This document shows positions 37,942 through 50,252 of a stretch of DNA of 64,000 nucleotides, piece by piece; position 1 is the first letter of the stretch, and each line of letters begins with the position of its first letter. Position numbers and translations under genes: made by a program. Source of the stretch: Druceiella hillmani. Its lineage: Eukaryota > Arthropoda > Insecta > Lepidoptera > Hepialidae. The notes beneath the pieces were generated by a model that was not told the origin of the DNA, made no database searches, and was given only the letters and a program-made list of their open reading frames with translations. The stretch lies in contig JAYKKI010000066.1 of assembly GCA_039881145.1 (NCBI GenBank), positions 9,687,001 through 9,751,000 on the forward strand, given 5' to 3'.

Positions 37942-38967
37942 AGCGCGGCAATAGTTTTTAAGAAAGTGATGAATACTTTTAAGTCGTCAAGGCAATTTCA
38001 TCACCATCTAAATATTTTCATGAAACTTATTTATATTGGCGATAAAAACATTTGCGAATTCATTTTGATTAGCTGTGATTGTCGCAATCGAATAATATAC
38101 ATAAGTTTACGTCGATGAAAGACAAAAAATATTTAGTTTTAAGTTTTTCTTAACTAAGCTTTTCGGAGGAATTTTATCATCATGTTTTTAATATTTAATA
38201 CAAGACATTTTTCAATTCAAATGATAACAGATTGTTTCGCTGTTACGTAAGTAAATAAAATACACCTTTGATAGATGTTTATTTTCTTTTCAATAATTTT
38301 TTTTTTGCGGGAGGATTTGTATTTTCATTTTATATTTTGAAATAGGAATGGAATATATTACAGAATAAAATCAATTAATTACTGCCATCTGTCGAAAAAT
38401 AATATTACAACTGAAGAAATGATCTATAATAGGCAAGCTTGTAAGTAATATTATATTAGACACCATGACATATATCTATTAAGAATTTTAGGATATTTTT
38501 TTATGTTTTTATGAAAAATGCCCAGTTAGTGAAATTTAATTCGTTGCCAAAAGTACGTAATAACAGGATCCATCTCTTATCTACTAAAAGGAACATTTCT
38601 TTCAAAAATAATTTCACAACACCGAAGGACAAAATGAAATTTTAAAACAAAAAATTGTGCGTATGTTGATTTTGTTCACAGTTTCCAATTTTATTTAAAC
38701 CAAAATTAATTTTGCTTTTAAAAATATGTACTTTGATATCTAGTAGAATATTGCAAAAAGACATTTGATATGCAATAAAACAGTTGATTTTGCAATTATT
38801 TATTGAAATTAGTATTCACAATATTTAATTTTGTATGATAAATATATTTTCTATTTACCAATGGATTTTTGATGATTTCTATGATATTGTTTTTATAAGG
38901 ATTAATATAAACCTGTTTTAATCCGACTACTAAAATAAGTTAAACGTTTTCTGTTTTCTTCCATGTA

Positions 38968-39238
38968 TGAATATATTTGGCGTAAATTTTTTAGAAATTT
39001 ATTATCACTCCATTTTTATTCACAAATAAATGAAATAGTGTGATGTAAGTATTATTTCTTCTTTATTTAGATTTTTAACCACAACCTAAGTTTCGTTGTA
39101 TGACAACATTTTCAGGTGGGTAATTTGTAAAGTTTGTTCTTTAAAAATTTCTCACCTAAAGATGTTGCCATACAACAAAACCTAGGTCGTATTTATGGTT
39201 CCAAATAAAGTAGAAATAATATCACATCACATTTTCTA
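38968..39238. mobile_element. Foldback element with hammerhead-like arms, copy 4 (most diverged)
   Basis: It starts tgaatatatttggcgtaa and ends in a decayed acatcacatt arm. The hammerhead-like motifs are mutated in both arms: CTGAAAA on the minus strand of the left arm, and CTAAAGA with CAAAA on the right arm. No clear flanking duplication was found, consistent with an old insertion. Confidence 0.75.
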
Positions 39239-41539
39239 TTATGCTCAAGCGGTTTATTAAATTTCAATGAAAATCTGATAAACTATATTAACGCAAAAAA
39301 ATAGGTCTTGAGTTAAAACTCATGTTTATTTCATAGCATTTTACCTTAAACTACCATGATATAAGAAGTGCGGCGCACCGTATTGCAAAAAAAAAAATTA
39401 TTTTAAACATATCGTTCGTGGAAAATAAGGTTGTATTTTCCCAACACTCAGTACAATTCACAACATATTCACATGCTTCTTCTTTTCTGTTGAGTTTTTT
39501 TTGCGCGTATCTATTCATTCTCTTATTAAATGTGATGAGGTTTGATACTTCATAAATGTCATAGTTATGCTCTTAGTTACACACACAGAATCATTACAGT
39601 GCTAAATGTGAAGAATTTACTCTATGGTTTCAAACAAATTCAGCAATATCTGAATAATTAGTAAACTAATTTTCTGTTATAAACCAAAATTAAAGACACA
39701 AAAAGCACATTGTAACATTTCCATTGAACGTTTGGTAAATTTTTCGTCCTTATTAACTAACATTAAGATCTATTCGGCCACCTATAAATATTAAATATTA
39801 ATGCATTTAAATAAAGAAGACAGATATTAGTTTTTCTAACAGCACTCTAATAATCGACGTCTAATGACGTGTAATAGACCTCCTTTGTACCACCGCGCTG
39901 TAGTTTGACAGTGACTAGGGTTGTGTTATAAGTAAAACTTTATGTGCGACTGAAATAATGTTCAGGGCCAAAATGTATTAGAACAAAAACTATACTCTCG
40001 CAAAACTTTCTAATTAAAATTCATATGGAATTGACAACGATGGCCAGCAACTGAGTGATTTGTTCTTTTCATATATTGACTGAAAAATTATATTTAAAAC
40101 GATATTCTACTATCGTAAAAAACAGAATTAAAAAGGTAATTGTAACGTGACGTGAAAGATTGTAACGTGAAACATTATGATTTCAAGTAAAAGTTTTTTT
40201 GAAAATATCATGGAGGGGAATTAATTAAATATTGTACATCATTTATTATTGGGACTAGGGGATTACTATTGGGGCGTAATCTCCAAATGTTTACTCCTCA
40301 CAATGAGAATACTTTAGATTATCCCTTAATTTGTAATTCCATAAATCAATAAAATAAAACCAATATCATGTTCCATTATATCACGCACTTGGTAGACAAG
40401 CAGCTTGAAGTACGTAAATTTTCATCGTAGTTGATAGTCGATTAAATGACTGCTGAATCCAGCGTCTTAGAACGTGTTAAAGTTTACTCGCTTAAAAAAG
40501 TTATTTACTTTTGACATATATAACATTCAATAAATCTCCTTATAACTTCATTTAGATGTTTAAAGCCCATCGGTAAAATCAAATAAACGTCCAGCGAATC
40601 AGATTTTGAGAAAGCAGTAAACGTCTCGAAATCCAGAATTTATGTAGTATCCAGATGACATGAGTGTAGAAATTCAAGTCTTAATTATCTAAATCATAAG
40701 TAATAAGACAGTTGGTTGCATATTAAAGTTGGTTGCAAACAATATAAAAGCTGATTTTTTATCTTTTCAAATCGTTTTTTGTAACAAAAACAATAGTTAA
40801 ATTTCATTACTATATCCTTTAAAATCATGGTTAAAAAATTTAACTAATATATGTATTAATTGGACTTTAGTTCAATAAATGGAATTAACTATAACTTGTG
40901 AAACTGGCTGTTACAAAAGAATAATCATTAACGAAAGTTTAGGCACATATTTTAAAAAAAATTTTGTTAAAATTAGAATATTTTACCACATTTTTTCACA
41001 TTCATAAACATAAATTAAGTAGTAAAATAAAATAAATTTAAAAATCTCCGTATTTTGTAACACGTTCAATATTTTATTGAAATCGTAAAATTATAACAAC
41101 AGAGAGACATTATATTTTCCATATATATCAATGAAATTAAGATATAGAGCGAAGGTCGTAATTTATGACATGTATTGAATATTATATAAATGTTTAGAAA
41201 TTATGAAAACATTCATTAAAATTAAATGTAGCAACAATATTGCTTACGAAAAAATTCACCACGTTTTTCTAACTGGTATTTGCAAAGTAGGAACAACAAT
41301 GATCAGAATCGTTACCTTATTCCATGATTTTTTTCCGAATTGTGCGTTGTATTATATGTAAATTGCATATACATTTATAAGACAAATCATTTTGCAAAAA
41401 AAGTGAACATGTATAATTTTTTTACTACTACGGAAATCCTAAAGAAAGAGTTGTATACACTTAAATAATCGAAAATATTTCTCTGCGTTTTAGAAATACT
41501 GACAGATAAAATAAAATGCCCTAAACTTGAAAATTATAA
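39239..41539. other. No gene recognised
   Basis: AT-rich. An A-rich run follows gtgcggcgcaccgtattgc at about 39368-39386, which could be the tail of a truncated retroposon, but the body is not identifiable. Confidence 0.35.
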
Positions 41540-41660
41540 ATTTATTTTGAAAATAATCGATTGGAATTCAAAGATTCGTTAGTGTTGTAAGATTCGATGC
41601 ATCGAATCTTACAACACTCGTTAGTGTCTTCTTTGAATTCCAGTCGATTATTTTAAATAA
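41540..41660. repeat. Nested inverted repeat with a perfect 38-bp inner palindrome
   Basis: The inner palindrome (41581-41618) is perfect with no loop: two 19-base arms meeting at gatgcatc. Outer arms 41550-41573 and 41631-41654 are inverted copies with one mismatch in 24. Pairing continues outward with a 2-base indel. The 9-mer cgttagtgt flanks one inner side and recurs on the other. It lies about 100 bp upstream of a Tc1-like transposase remnant. Confidence 0.9.
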
Positions 41661-41755
41661 ATGTGAAAATAATTTTAATTACTGATATTTCTATTAAATT
41701 GTTTAAATTTATTTTTCATAACAAGTTTTGTAACGTTATATAGAAGACATGACAA

Positions 41756-42662
41756 TAATCGCTGGCAAAATAGTGATTCTTTTTGAAGAAGGCTGTACTC
41801 AATGTTTTTTGCAACGGTTTGGTGTAAGTAATTTTACTACATAGAGAAATTGGAAATATTTCAAACTGGCGGTTCACTCGAAAGAAGACAAGTATCTGGA
41901 AGATAACGGTATGCTTAGCCCAAGTACGACGGACATATGGTGAGCAAAGCTTTGCGAAATAGGTTAATAATACCAAAAATAATCTCGAAGAAGTGAGAGA
42001 TGTAAGTGTCAGCTAGTGGATTATTAGGAAGACACTTTTAAGAGCCAATATACACCGTCAAAACCAGCTTCGGGTTTGAAATTATTCCATACATCGTATT
42101 GCATGGTTGAAGTTTGCCAAATTTGTGCAACGTGATTCAATGAATCTATTTATTTGGTGAGATAAAAAAGTTGACGCTGAAAAGACCTAGAAAGCCTTAT
42201 ATAGTCGTAGGTTTAAAGAGATTATGCTTTAGGGTGGATACTCTGTTAAGTTTAGGGCAGGCATAACCAGTAAAAGTTGTAGGCAGTTAGCTTTTATTAA
42301 AGGCTGAATGCACAACGACGCATCAGGGAAACCCTAATTCCTCGTGCTCAACCGTATTAGCCAGTAAATGAATTGCTTCTTTATTCATGGACCATAACGC
42401 TCTAACACGTCCAGTGGGCTACGACGAGACTCCCCTTTCAAGGTTTGCCGATTAGCTAGACCAGCTCAAAGTCCCGACCTTAATCCTATATAGCATCTGT
42501 GGAATATTCTAAAACATCCAGCCTCTTAGATCATTTAACAGTTATAAACAATTATTGTGTCAGAATGGGAGCGTATTCCCCAAGAAATCCGTAAAAATAC
42601 TATACCGAAAATGACGAATAATTATAATAATTGTTTCGGCGAGAGGAAGCGACAATCGATAT
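41756..42662 (+). pseudogene. Tc1-like transposase pseudogene, nearly full length
   Basis: About 900 bp align piecewise, through many frameshifts and stops, to a Tc1-family (DDE) transposase of normal length (about 330-340 residues). The N-terminal helix-turn-helix region reads IVILFEEGCTQC. The linker is 'RRQVSGR', then 'VSKALRNR' and 'NNLEEVRD'. Near the C-terminus the conserved 'SPDLNPIEHLW' block appears as PDLNPI, stop, HLWNIL (about 42475-42507). The last part reads 'EWERIPQEI' followed by a decayed 'ARG..TRY' end near 42655. It is clearly inactive. I could not define its terminal inverted repeats. A second, partial relative lies at 45476. Confidence 0.85.
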
Positions 42663-43001
42663 TAATTAATTTTTTTATTTCGTAACTTTTTTTTTAAAAA
42701 TGATAATGCGAATTAAAAGTCTATTTTTGTTTGTTAAAGCAGAATAATTTCAAAACAATACAAAAAAAATTACAAAAGACTAATTTAAAACTGAAACTTT
42801 TTAATCTTAATAAATAACAGATTTTTAATTTTGTTGCATAAAATCTCATTTCCTTTACTTAATCGAATCAAAAAAATCTTAAATGGATACAATATAATGA
42901 CATATTCAAGTACGTTACCTACCAATGGTAAGACGGTATATTATATAGATTTTCTATACATTATAGATTTTCTATACTTCCATGTTTTACAGACCGAGTT
43001 A
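42663..43001. other. No gene recognised
   Basis: AT-rich spacer downstream of the Tc1-like remnant. A small tatagattttctatac motif is doubled near 42941 and 42961. Confidence 0.4.
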
Positions 43002-43072
43002 TTTTCAAATATTGTTTATCTCGTGACATTTACACTATATATTTCAAATATTGTTTATCTCGTGACATTTAC
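43002..43072 (+). repeat. Direct duplication of a 32-bp unit
   Basis: The sequence ttttcaaatattgtttatct and the next 12 bases (cgtgacatttac) occur at 43002-43033 and again at 43041-43072, a 39-bp period (one first-base difference). Confidence 0.9.
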
Positions 43073-43317
43073 GTATATAATATCCCGTAAATAATGGTCC
43101 AAATGGAATCTGGTGTTACATCAAGATATTAATTAGAAGGATTTGATGTAATACATTTAGAAAAAACCTGCGGTTTTCGATTTATGTGTAGTTTTTAGAA
43201 ATTTTGGAAAATGCATGCCATTGCCAAATATTTTGGTTACCAATATTTGAAATGAAATATGTTCTGATTATATTTCGTTTTATTCGAAAAGTATTATCAT
43301 AGTTTACTTACAAAATC

Positions 43318-43362
43318 TTTTTCTGAAATATATACAGATGTCCTGTATATATTTCAGAAAAA
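43318..43362. repeat. Near-perfect hairpin, 20-base arms
   Basis: The arm tttttctgaaatatatacag (43318-43337) and its inverse (43343-43362) are separated by a 5-base loop. The shape resembles a pre-microRNA stem but is shorter than typical. It could equally be a palindrome made by template switching. Confidence 0.88.
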
Positions 43363-43486
43363 AAATACCAAAACAAGAGGTAGGCTAAGCTGTGACTAGA
43401 TTATTGACAAAATTTGACTTTAATAAAATCTCTTAGTTTTCGAAATATAGACATTTTTATAAAATTTGTAAAACACTACTCTGTGT

Positions 43487-43533
43487 AAGTCTTTTCAGTG
43501 CCATGGCTATAAGTCATGGCACCGAAAAGACTT
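43487..43533. repeat. Hairpin, 19-base arms with one mismatch
   Basis: aagtcttttcagtgccatg (43487-43505) pairs with 43515-43533 around a 9-base loop. A third partial copy, cggtgccatggctaaaagc, follows at about 43564. Confidence 0.85.
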
Positions 43534-43844
43534 AGAGAAGAGGGAAACTTAATGGTTGCATTCGGTGCCATGGCTAAAAGCTTTAAGTTTCATTTTTGTT
43601 TATTTTATAGTTAAGTACAGCCGAATAATCAACTTTTCAAAAAACAACTGAGTAATTACCAATTGAACTGACTAATTTGACTAATTACAAATTGTCTAGT
43701 ACAGTTCTTTCAAGAAAAATTTAAAAACCGTATGTTTTATGATTTTTTAATTTTCATAACTAAATTTTGACTATTTGTGGCGAAAAAAAATTTACCACAA
43801 TTTAGAGCTAACAAATCATTTTAAGAATGCAAAAATAATAGCGA

Positions 43845-44105
43845 TCAAAATAATAGTGTCAAAAAATAATGAATAGACGAGTAACTGGGTCTACTTATAA
43901 AAGAGAAAAATTTTGGGTTATTAAAAATATTACACTTGTCATATTTTCTGGAACTAAAAATGTTATGGACGAACGTATTTTGAAAGTTTTCTAATTTTTT
44001 TAGATTATCCTCTATAAGATCTCGGTAGTATACAACTTCATAGTCAAACAAAGATAATAAAAGAGTTTGACAGAAAAATTCTTGGATATCAATAGTCTGA
44101 AAATT
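43845..44105 (-). pseudogene. LINE reverse-transcriptase C-terminal fragment (CR1/Jockey-like)
   Basis: On the minus strand, 87 open codons contain LFDYEVVYYRDL, then NLKKLENFQNTFVHNIF, then SRKYDK. This order fits the C-terminal part of CR1/Jockey-clade reverse transcriptases, where 'FDYCDVVY', 'L..LQ..QN...R.I' and 'RK.DHVS' are conserved. The frame is bounded by stops on both sides and the rest of the roughly 900-residue protein is missing. Key Cys and Arg residues of the consensus are lost. It lies between the two Tc1-like remnants in opposite orientation, so it is an independent dead insertion. Confidence 0.7.
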
Positions 44106-45101
44106 TTAAATACCCCTGAGAGAGAGAATTTTGTTGAAAATACGGTTATTAATGCCATATACTGGAATTTTTAGCTAAGATTTTAGTCCCTTAATCGTCT
44201 AAGTTTTTATAACATTGACATAAATACTAATCATGTATTATTTAGCGTTAAATGTGACAAATTCGATTGATGGACTTTCAAAAGTAATCTTTGACTACTT
44301 TTGAATTAGATTAGTTGAGATTACCCAAAAGACGTATGTTATTACATCAATGATCGATTGAAACGAGGTTATTATTGCGGGCTTTGATGACAGTTGACAC
44401 TTAATATATGTGGGTAGAAATATTTACAAGTTATCAGCATAAATACGACTATTGCTCTGTTATATATCCTTGGCAAACCGACCAATGAATTGATAAAAAG
44501 GAATGCAGAAAATTCTTCGGACATACTATTTGAGAGGCACATCCCTTAAAAATACGTATCTGCAGCCTTCATAATTTGCTGACATTGGTATACATTTGTA
44601 TTAAATAATTTTATTATTTCTTGAAATTTATTTAAAACTTCAAATAAATGCCAAAGACCAACCGACCTGTAATTTTAATTCCAGATTTATTCAACCCTAT
44701 TTGAGTGTATTTAATCTAGAATTAAAAGTACGGCATTACATATCATCCTCATTTTTATCAAAATAATGTCTGAAAAATTCAAACATATTATGAAACGATT
44801 CGGCAAACGGCTTTTGGGAAAACGTAATATTTGGAAATCAAATTTTCATTTTGGAACCGCTTTGTAATAATTGAAACGCATTAAAGGAAATTTAAATATA
44901 TTTCCCATCATTAACAAGACGCGAATATATTTTAAAACCTAAAAATAATCATTTAAATTTCAATATGATTTTAAGTAGCACATTCTGTTTAAATTAATAT
45001 AATTCATTCATAAAAGTGATTTTAATTATATTTGGATGGTCACGTTGAAATGCGTTATATAATCGTTCACATTTTACATAAATTTTTAGTTTTTAACTAA
45101 G
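44106..45101. other. No gene recognised
   Basis: Upstream (minus-strand) flank of the LINE fragment. Further reverse-transcriptase sequence may be present but is too frameshifted to follow by eye. Confidence 0.35.
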
Positions 45102-45102
45102 G

Positions 45103-45172
<70 letters not shown>
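45102..45172. repeat. (TA)n microsatellite
   Basis: Alternating TA with two tatgta interruptions. Confidence 0.93.
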
Positions 45173-45475
45173 CTATTTTGCATAAAAAGCGGGCGGTTTT
45201 GATTTTGTCATATTATTAACAAAATATTATTTATTAAGAGGTTGTATTAATTATAATTGTGGCTGGTATAGTGTATTATGCCACATAAAAACGAACTTTC
45301 TAAATTTGAACTGTATTTTTTTTTAATGAAAATTCTCGTTCGCTTTCAAAAACGTATTTTTCTTAACTCTTATTAAGTTCTTTTTCATTTGTTACATTTT
45401 TTATATTGACGAATAAATTTTAATTAAATTTCCGCTTTTTGCTGCATTAGTTCACTTCTGTTTGCTATTCTCAGT

Positions 45476-45778
45476 ATGGTTGAAGAAACGACAAGAGCTA
45501 GTAAAATTATTGCGCTGCTTGAAGAAGGCTGTAGCCAATGTTATGTGTGTCAGCAGTATAATGTGACAAAGTATCTGGCAACGATGCTAAGAAACGGGAA
45601 TAGAAGGCCCGTTTCTGGAAGAAAACGGTGCACTGAGCCACGGGTAGACTGCTTCATAGTCAGTCAAGCGCTACGAAATCGTCAAGTTACGTACGAGGAT
45701 CTCAAACAGAACCTTGAGGGCGTCAGAAGTACACAAGTAAGTCACATCCTTCAATTAATAAAAAATATTCAAAAATAA
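45476..45778 (+). pseudogene. Tc1-like transposase, N-terminal fragment with intact frame
   Basis: An ATG opens 100 codons. The first half is the paired-like helix-turn-helix DNA-binding region: ASKIIALLEEGCSQC as the first helices, then YVCQQYNVTKYLATML. A basic linker follows with the GRPR/AT-hook-like motif RRPVSGRKRC and then 'EPRVDCFIVSQALRNR'. The second DNA-binding half reaches 'NLEGVRSTQVS', where family similarity stops; the last dozen codons look like unrelated sequence. The DDE catalytic domain is absent, against about 330-340 residues in the family. The clean frame suggests a younger truncation than the copy at 41756. It might bind terminal repeats but cannot transpose. No inverted repeats were seen. 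Confidence 0.85.
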
Positions 45779-47564
45779 ACTTTAGCCATTTTTAATGTAC
45801 CAGTATGAAAACGCTCGTGTATGAACTTTACATCGTTTTTTTTAATTTATTTGCATTTTTAATGACTAAAGTAGGTAAAAACGATATCTCAAAAAAATGC
45901 ATCAAATAATAATAAAATATGATAAATATTTGGTAATATTAGAAGGATAGTTATACGTAATTGTTTATTTACATTAAATTATAATAATTAAAACCATTTA
46001 TTTGCAGTACGCTAGTCTCTTCTACCTGAATAAAAAAAAATAAAATGTTGTGAGAGCGTAATAAATATAGGTGAGTCGGTTAAATATCTTCAACGTTTAG
46101 TCCACAAGCTTCCATCTGTCACACTCAACGTCACGTTTAATAATAGTACCCAACTCACCCCTAAGGTACGGCCCTATTTAATAAATAATACATCAAGGTT
46201 GCTCAGATATTCTAATACTTAGTTGTAGTTAGGGTATACATATTTCTTCCTGTGTCATGATAATGTTAATTACTTGCAGAGGTTAAATTAATATTGCATG
46301 TATATACAATCCGGCTAAATTTAACCCGTCGTAATTATAAAATACTTTTTATGAATTAATTACGTTCCACTTATTCAGAGTTAAATTCTGGCCAAAATAC
46401 GGCGATACGTGCACGTCAGTAAATAATTTTCAAACGATTTTTCTGTATTCCTTTAACGAGATTACGCAATTAAGCAATTATAAATTTCATGTCAAGAGCT
46501 ATTAAAAATATACTCATTTTCATGGCAATAATCATTATTTTTTCATTAATTTTTCATTATTTGTCATTTTCACACAAACCAATTACTTGCATGGGTAAAA
46601 GTTATAAAAATATTAAAACAAAGTAATACCTGTTTACTACTATGAACCTGCCGCAGAAGAGTTTACATACTGTTAAATTTATGTCATCGAGTTTCATTTG
46701 TATTTTAAATGATGCATAGCGCGAAGAAAACAATTCATTTGCTTGAGCGTATTCTAATTACTTTCATGAAGGCGGCTTTTAATTAACAAAAAGGAATGAG
46801 GAAAATTCTAAAGCCACACGTATTTGTCACGCACGCATTTCAACACAAGCTCCACAATATTCTATAGTTATTGTTGAATAAAGCGTTAAACAGATCTTAT
46901 TTTTTAGAGTGTGTTTAAGAGAACCAGTTAATTTGAATTTTTTACAAAATTTCCACATAGACCATAAAAAGATGTGCAATTAACAAATAGCATTGGCACG
47001 CTTTATTAACTTTATGGGGCTCGACCACGTATTGTGAATTTTTAAATAACGCGTTTGGCCGACGGTAGATAAACAGATATAGCTATATTTACTGGCCATC
47101 ATTATTACTCAACTAACTTTTATAATTTTTTTTTGTTGGAACGCAATGAAAGATATCCAACAAATGTTATAATACTGATGTCATTGTAAAGCTTATTGCA
47201 ATCTTTAAAATTTTGTAAATTTTAATACATTCTGTAGTGAGTATTTTTTTCGTCGAAAATTTTGATTTGAAATTATCTGCAGCATTAAACCGTTATATCA
47301 TGACACAAGTCGAACACTTAGCCTTTTAGAATGGCACTAGATTCATACCTATTGCAATACAAGCCGGTGGAGTGGGCAAGAATGTTATGTCGAAGTGCAT
47401 GGAAATAATGCCTCACATCAATGTTAACGCATTTCCTAATTTTTTTTTTAAGTAAATAGGTTTAATATTGAAAAAAATAAAAAAATATAAAGTGAAATAG
47501 GGCAACAGCTTAGCTACTATAAAGAACACTACCTTGTAATATGTACAAAATACAACACCAAATT
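45779..47564. other. No gene recognised
   Basis: AT-rich spacer without a supported feature. Confidence 0.4.
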
Positions 47565-47630
<66 letters not shown>

Positions 47631-47633
47631 TAT

Positions 47634-47706
<73 letters not shown>

Positions 47707-47722
47707 TACATTTATATATTTA
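47565..47722. repeat. (TA)n microsatellite, long
   Basis: About 155 bp of alternating TA with acatatatatacacata interruptions. Confidence 0.95.
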
Positions 47723-48207
47723 TGCGTGAATATACCTATAAATGTCCAAAATTTCCGCCAAAGATCTTACTAGTTACACAGTAAATAAGTAACTTCTATG
47801 AGTTTAAGCATCAAAAATTCGAGAATTTTCCTGAAATTTTTTACACCCATGGGTTTTGATTGATTAAAAGCAAGGGTTGTCCATTTTTTTCTTCGAAATT
47901 TGGTAATTCGCGTTTACAAAATAATTTCTAATACTTGTATTTATAACATTATTTATCGTGACAGTTTGTTAAGTTAATATGACAATTATAATATATCTAT
48001 ATATCTTTTAATAATATTATGGGGGAAGTACAATGATTCTCGTAAATTGTTATCATATGGTTTAATTATATATTTGTGTACACCATATTTTAACTGCAAA
48101 ATGTGTTTTTATACACATTCTTTTTTTAAATCTAATGAAGTACATGTAAACTTAACTTTAAGAATTTAATTGATAATTTTGAGCAAAGAAGCCGCTTATT
48201 AGGCAAT

Positions 48208-48650
48208 GTAAAATTAGTTGATTTTTCAAAACCTTAATCACCATGGGACATCAAATCTTTTCTCGCTCTTGTAATATATTATTGTAGACTCTTCAAAATT
48301 ATAAAAACCACTGAGAACTCTCCTAAAAGAGAATGTACTAGTTTTATGGAAGAAATGAGCGACTGGCCTTCAAAACTTTTAAATACAGGTGATTAAAAGT
48401 CATGCGTAACAGAAAAGGAAACGTTTTCATTACTATCGGTTGCAAATACTTCCGACCAAATTCCTTTGGTCGTACATTTGAAATGTTTACCGACCATCAG
48501 CATTTAAACTGACTTTTTAATCATAAAGCTTCAACCCAAACGATGAAGTTTACAATTTGAAGACTATAAATAGAAAATAATTTATAGGAAAGATTGCAGC
48601 TGACGTCTTTCTTCATTATCCAGTAATTTCATTCATTTCGGGTCTCACAA
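48208..48650 (+). pseudogene. Ty3/Gypsy pol fragment (end of reverse transcriptase and RNase H)
   Basis: The first frame reads VKLVDFSKP, stop, SPWDIKSFLALVIYYCRLF, which fits the 'P.P.....IKSFLGL..YYRRFI' block just after the reverse-transcriptase palm in Ty3/Gypsy pol. Next comes VTEKETFSLLSV, matching 'Y...EKE.LA.V'. After a frameshift, YFRPNSFGRTFEMFTDHQHL (about 48454-48513) matches the RNase H block 'YFR.YL.GR.F...TDH..L', including the TDH motif. A later GKIAADVFLHYP resembles the 'G..N.VADALSR.P' end of RNase H. Multiple stops and at least one frameshift make it dead. Intervening RNase H sequence is missing, and gag, protease and integrase are not visible. Confidence 0.8.
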
Positions 48651-49142
48651 TAAAATTACCAGGGTATTCTCATTCCAGTTCTGAAGCCGAATCCCTATTA
48701 TTTCAACTTACTTCTAATCCCAAAAATGTTAGCGTACATATCCTCCATAAATTATATTCTTACTTCCCAAAATCATTCGCACAAAACCTGCAATATAATA
48801 CAGAAATAATTGAACTCGACGGTAATCTACTGAAACGTAACAGAAATCACCTCTAGACTTAAATAAATCTATAACTTTAGATCAAAGTAATCGCGAAAAC
48901 TTCTAATATTCAAAAAAACGTAAATGATAAAACCTATCCCTTACTATTAACTAATTATAAATATTACTTTGATTCTTGTTCATAAACTTAAAAAAAGGGT
49001 TTACTAATAAAACAGTAAAAGAAAGTAGTAAAACAGTAAAAGAAATGGTAAATTCAGATTTTAAAAATTCTTTTGAAAAACATTCATACATGAAAATACA
49101 TAATATTCTCGCATACCTATTCCACAATACTTATATCCAAAT
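48651..49142. other. Possible further decayed retrotransposon sequence; no gene
   Basis: Downstream of RNase H the frame stays semi-open to about 48855, but I recognise no integrase zinc finger. A direct duplication (taaaacagtaaaagaaa, about 49007-49045) follows. Confidence 0.3.
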
Positions 49143-50089
<947 letters not shown>

Positions 50090-50252
50090 TGAATATATTT
50101 GGCGTTAATTTTGTAGAAATTCATTATTCATAATTAAATGAAAATCTTTGCTAATATCCCACCTGAAGATGTTGTAATACAACGAAACCTAGGTCGTGGT
50201 AAAGAAATTAAAGATAGTAGAAATAATACTACATCACGTAGTTTCATTTAAT
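50090..50252 (+). mobile_element. Foldback element with hammerhead-like motif, copy 5 (asymmetric)
   Basis: The left end (tgaatatatttggcgttaat to about 50140) is joined directly to the complete right half, so about 95 bp of the left arm, including its inverted motif, is deleted. The right arm is close to consensus and carries an intact core (see 50158-50199). No clear flanking target duplication was found. Confidence 0.85.
50158..50199 (+). ncRNA. Candidate minimal type I hammerhead ribozyme
   Basis: Segments in order: stem I strand CCCAC (50158-50162); core CTGAAGA (50163-50169); one extra T (50170); stem II GTTGT/ACAAC (50171-50175 and 50179-50183) with loop AAT; core GAAA (50184-50187, its last A pairing in stem III); stem III of two pairs (A-T, C-G) closed by loop CTAG; cleavage-site C at 50195 after GGT; stem I strand GTGG (50196-50199), pairing with CCAC. 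All conserved core positions of the hammerhead (CUGANGA, GAAA, UH) are met. Short stem III hammerheads are known in Penelope-like retroelements. The bulged T between the core and stem II is atypical and may lower or abolish activity. Self-cleavage is inferred, not shown. Confidence 0.5.

Noticed and set aside
43321..43359. Hairpin as a confident microRNA gene
   Set aside because: The stem is only about 20 bp with a 5-base loop, shorter than a normal precursor, and it lies in decayed transposon sequence.
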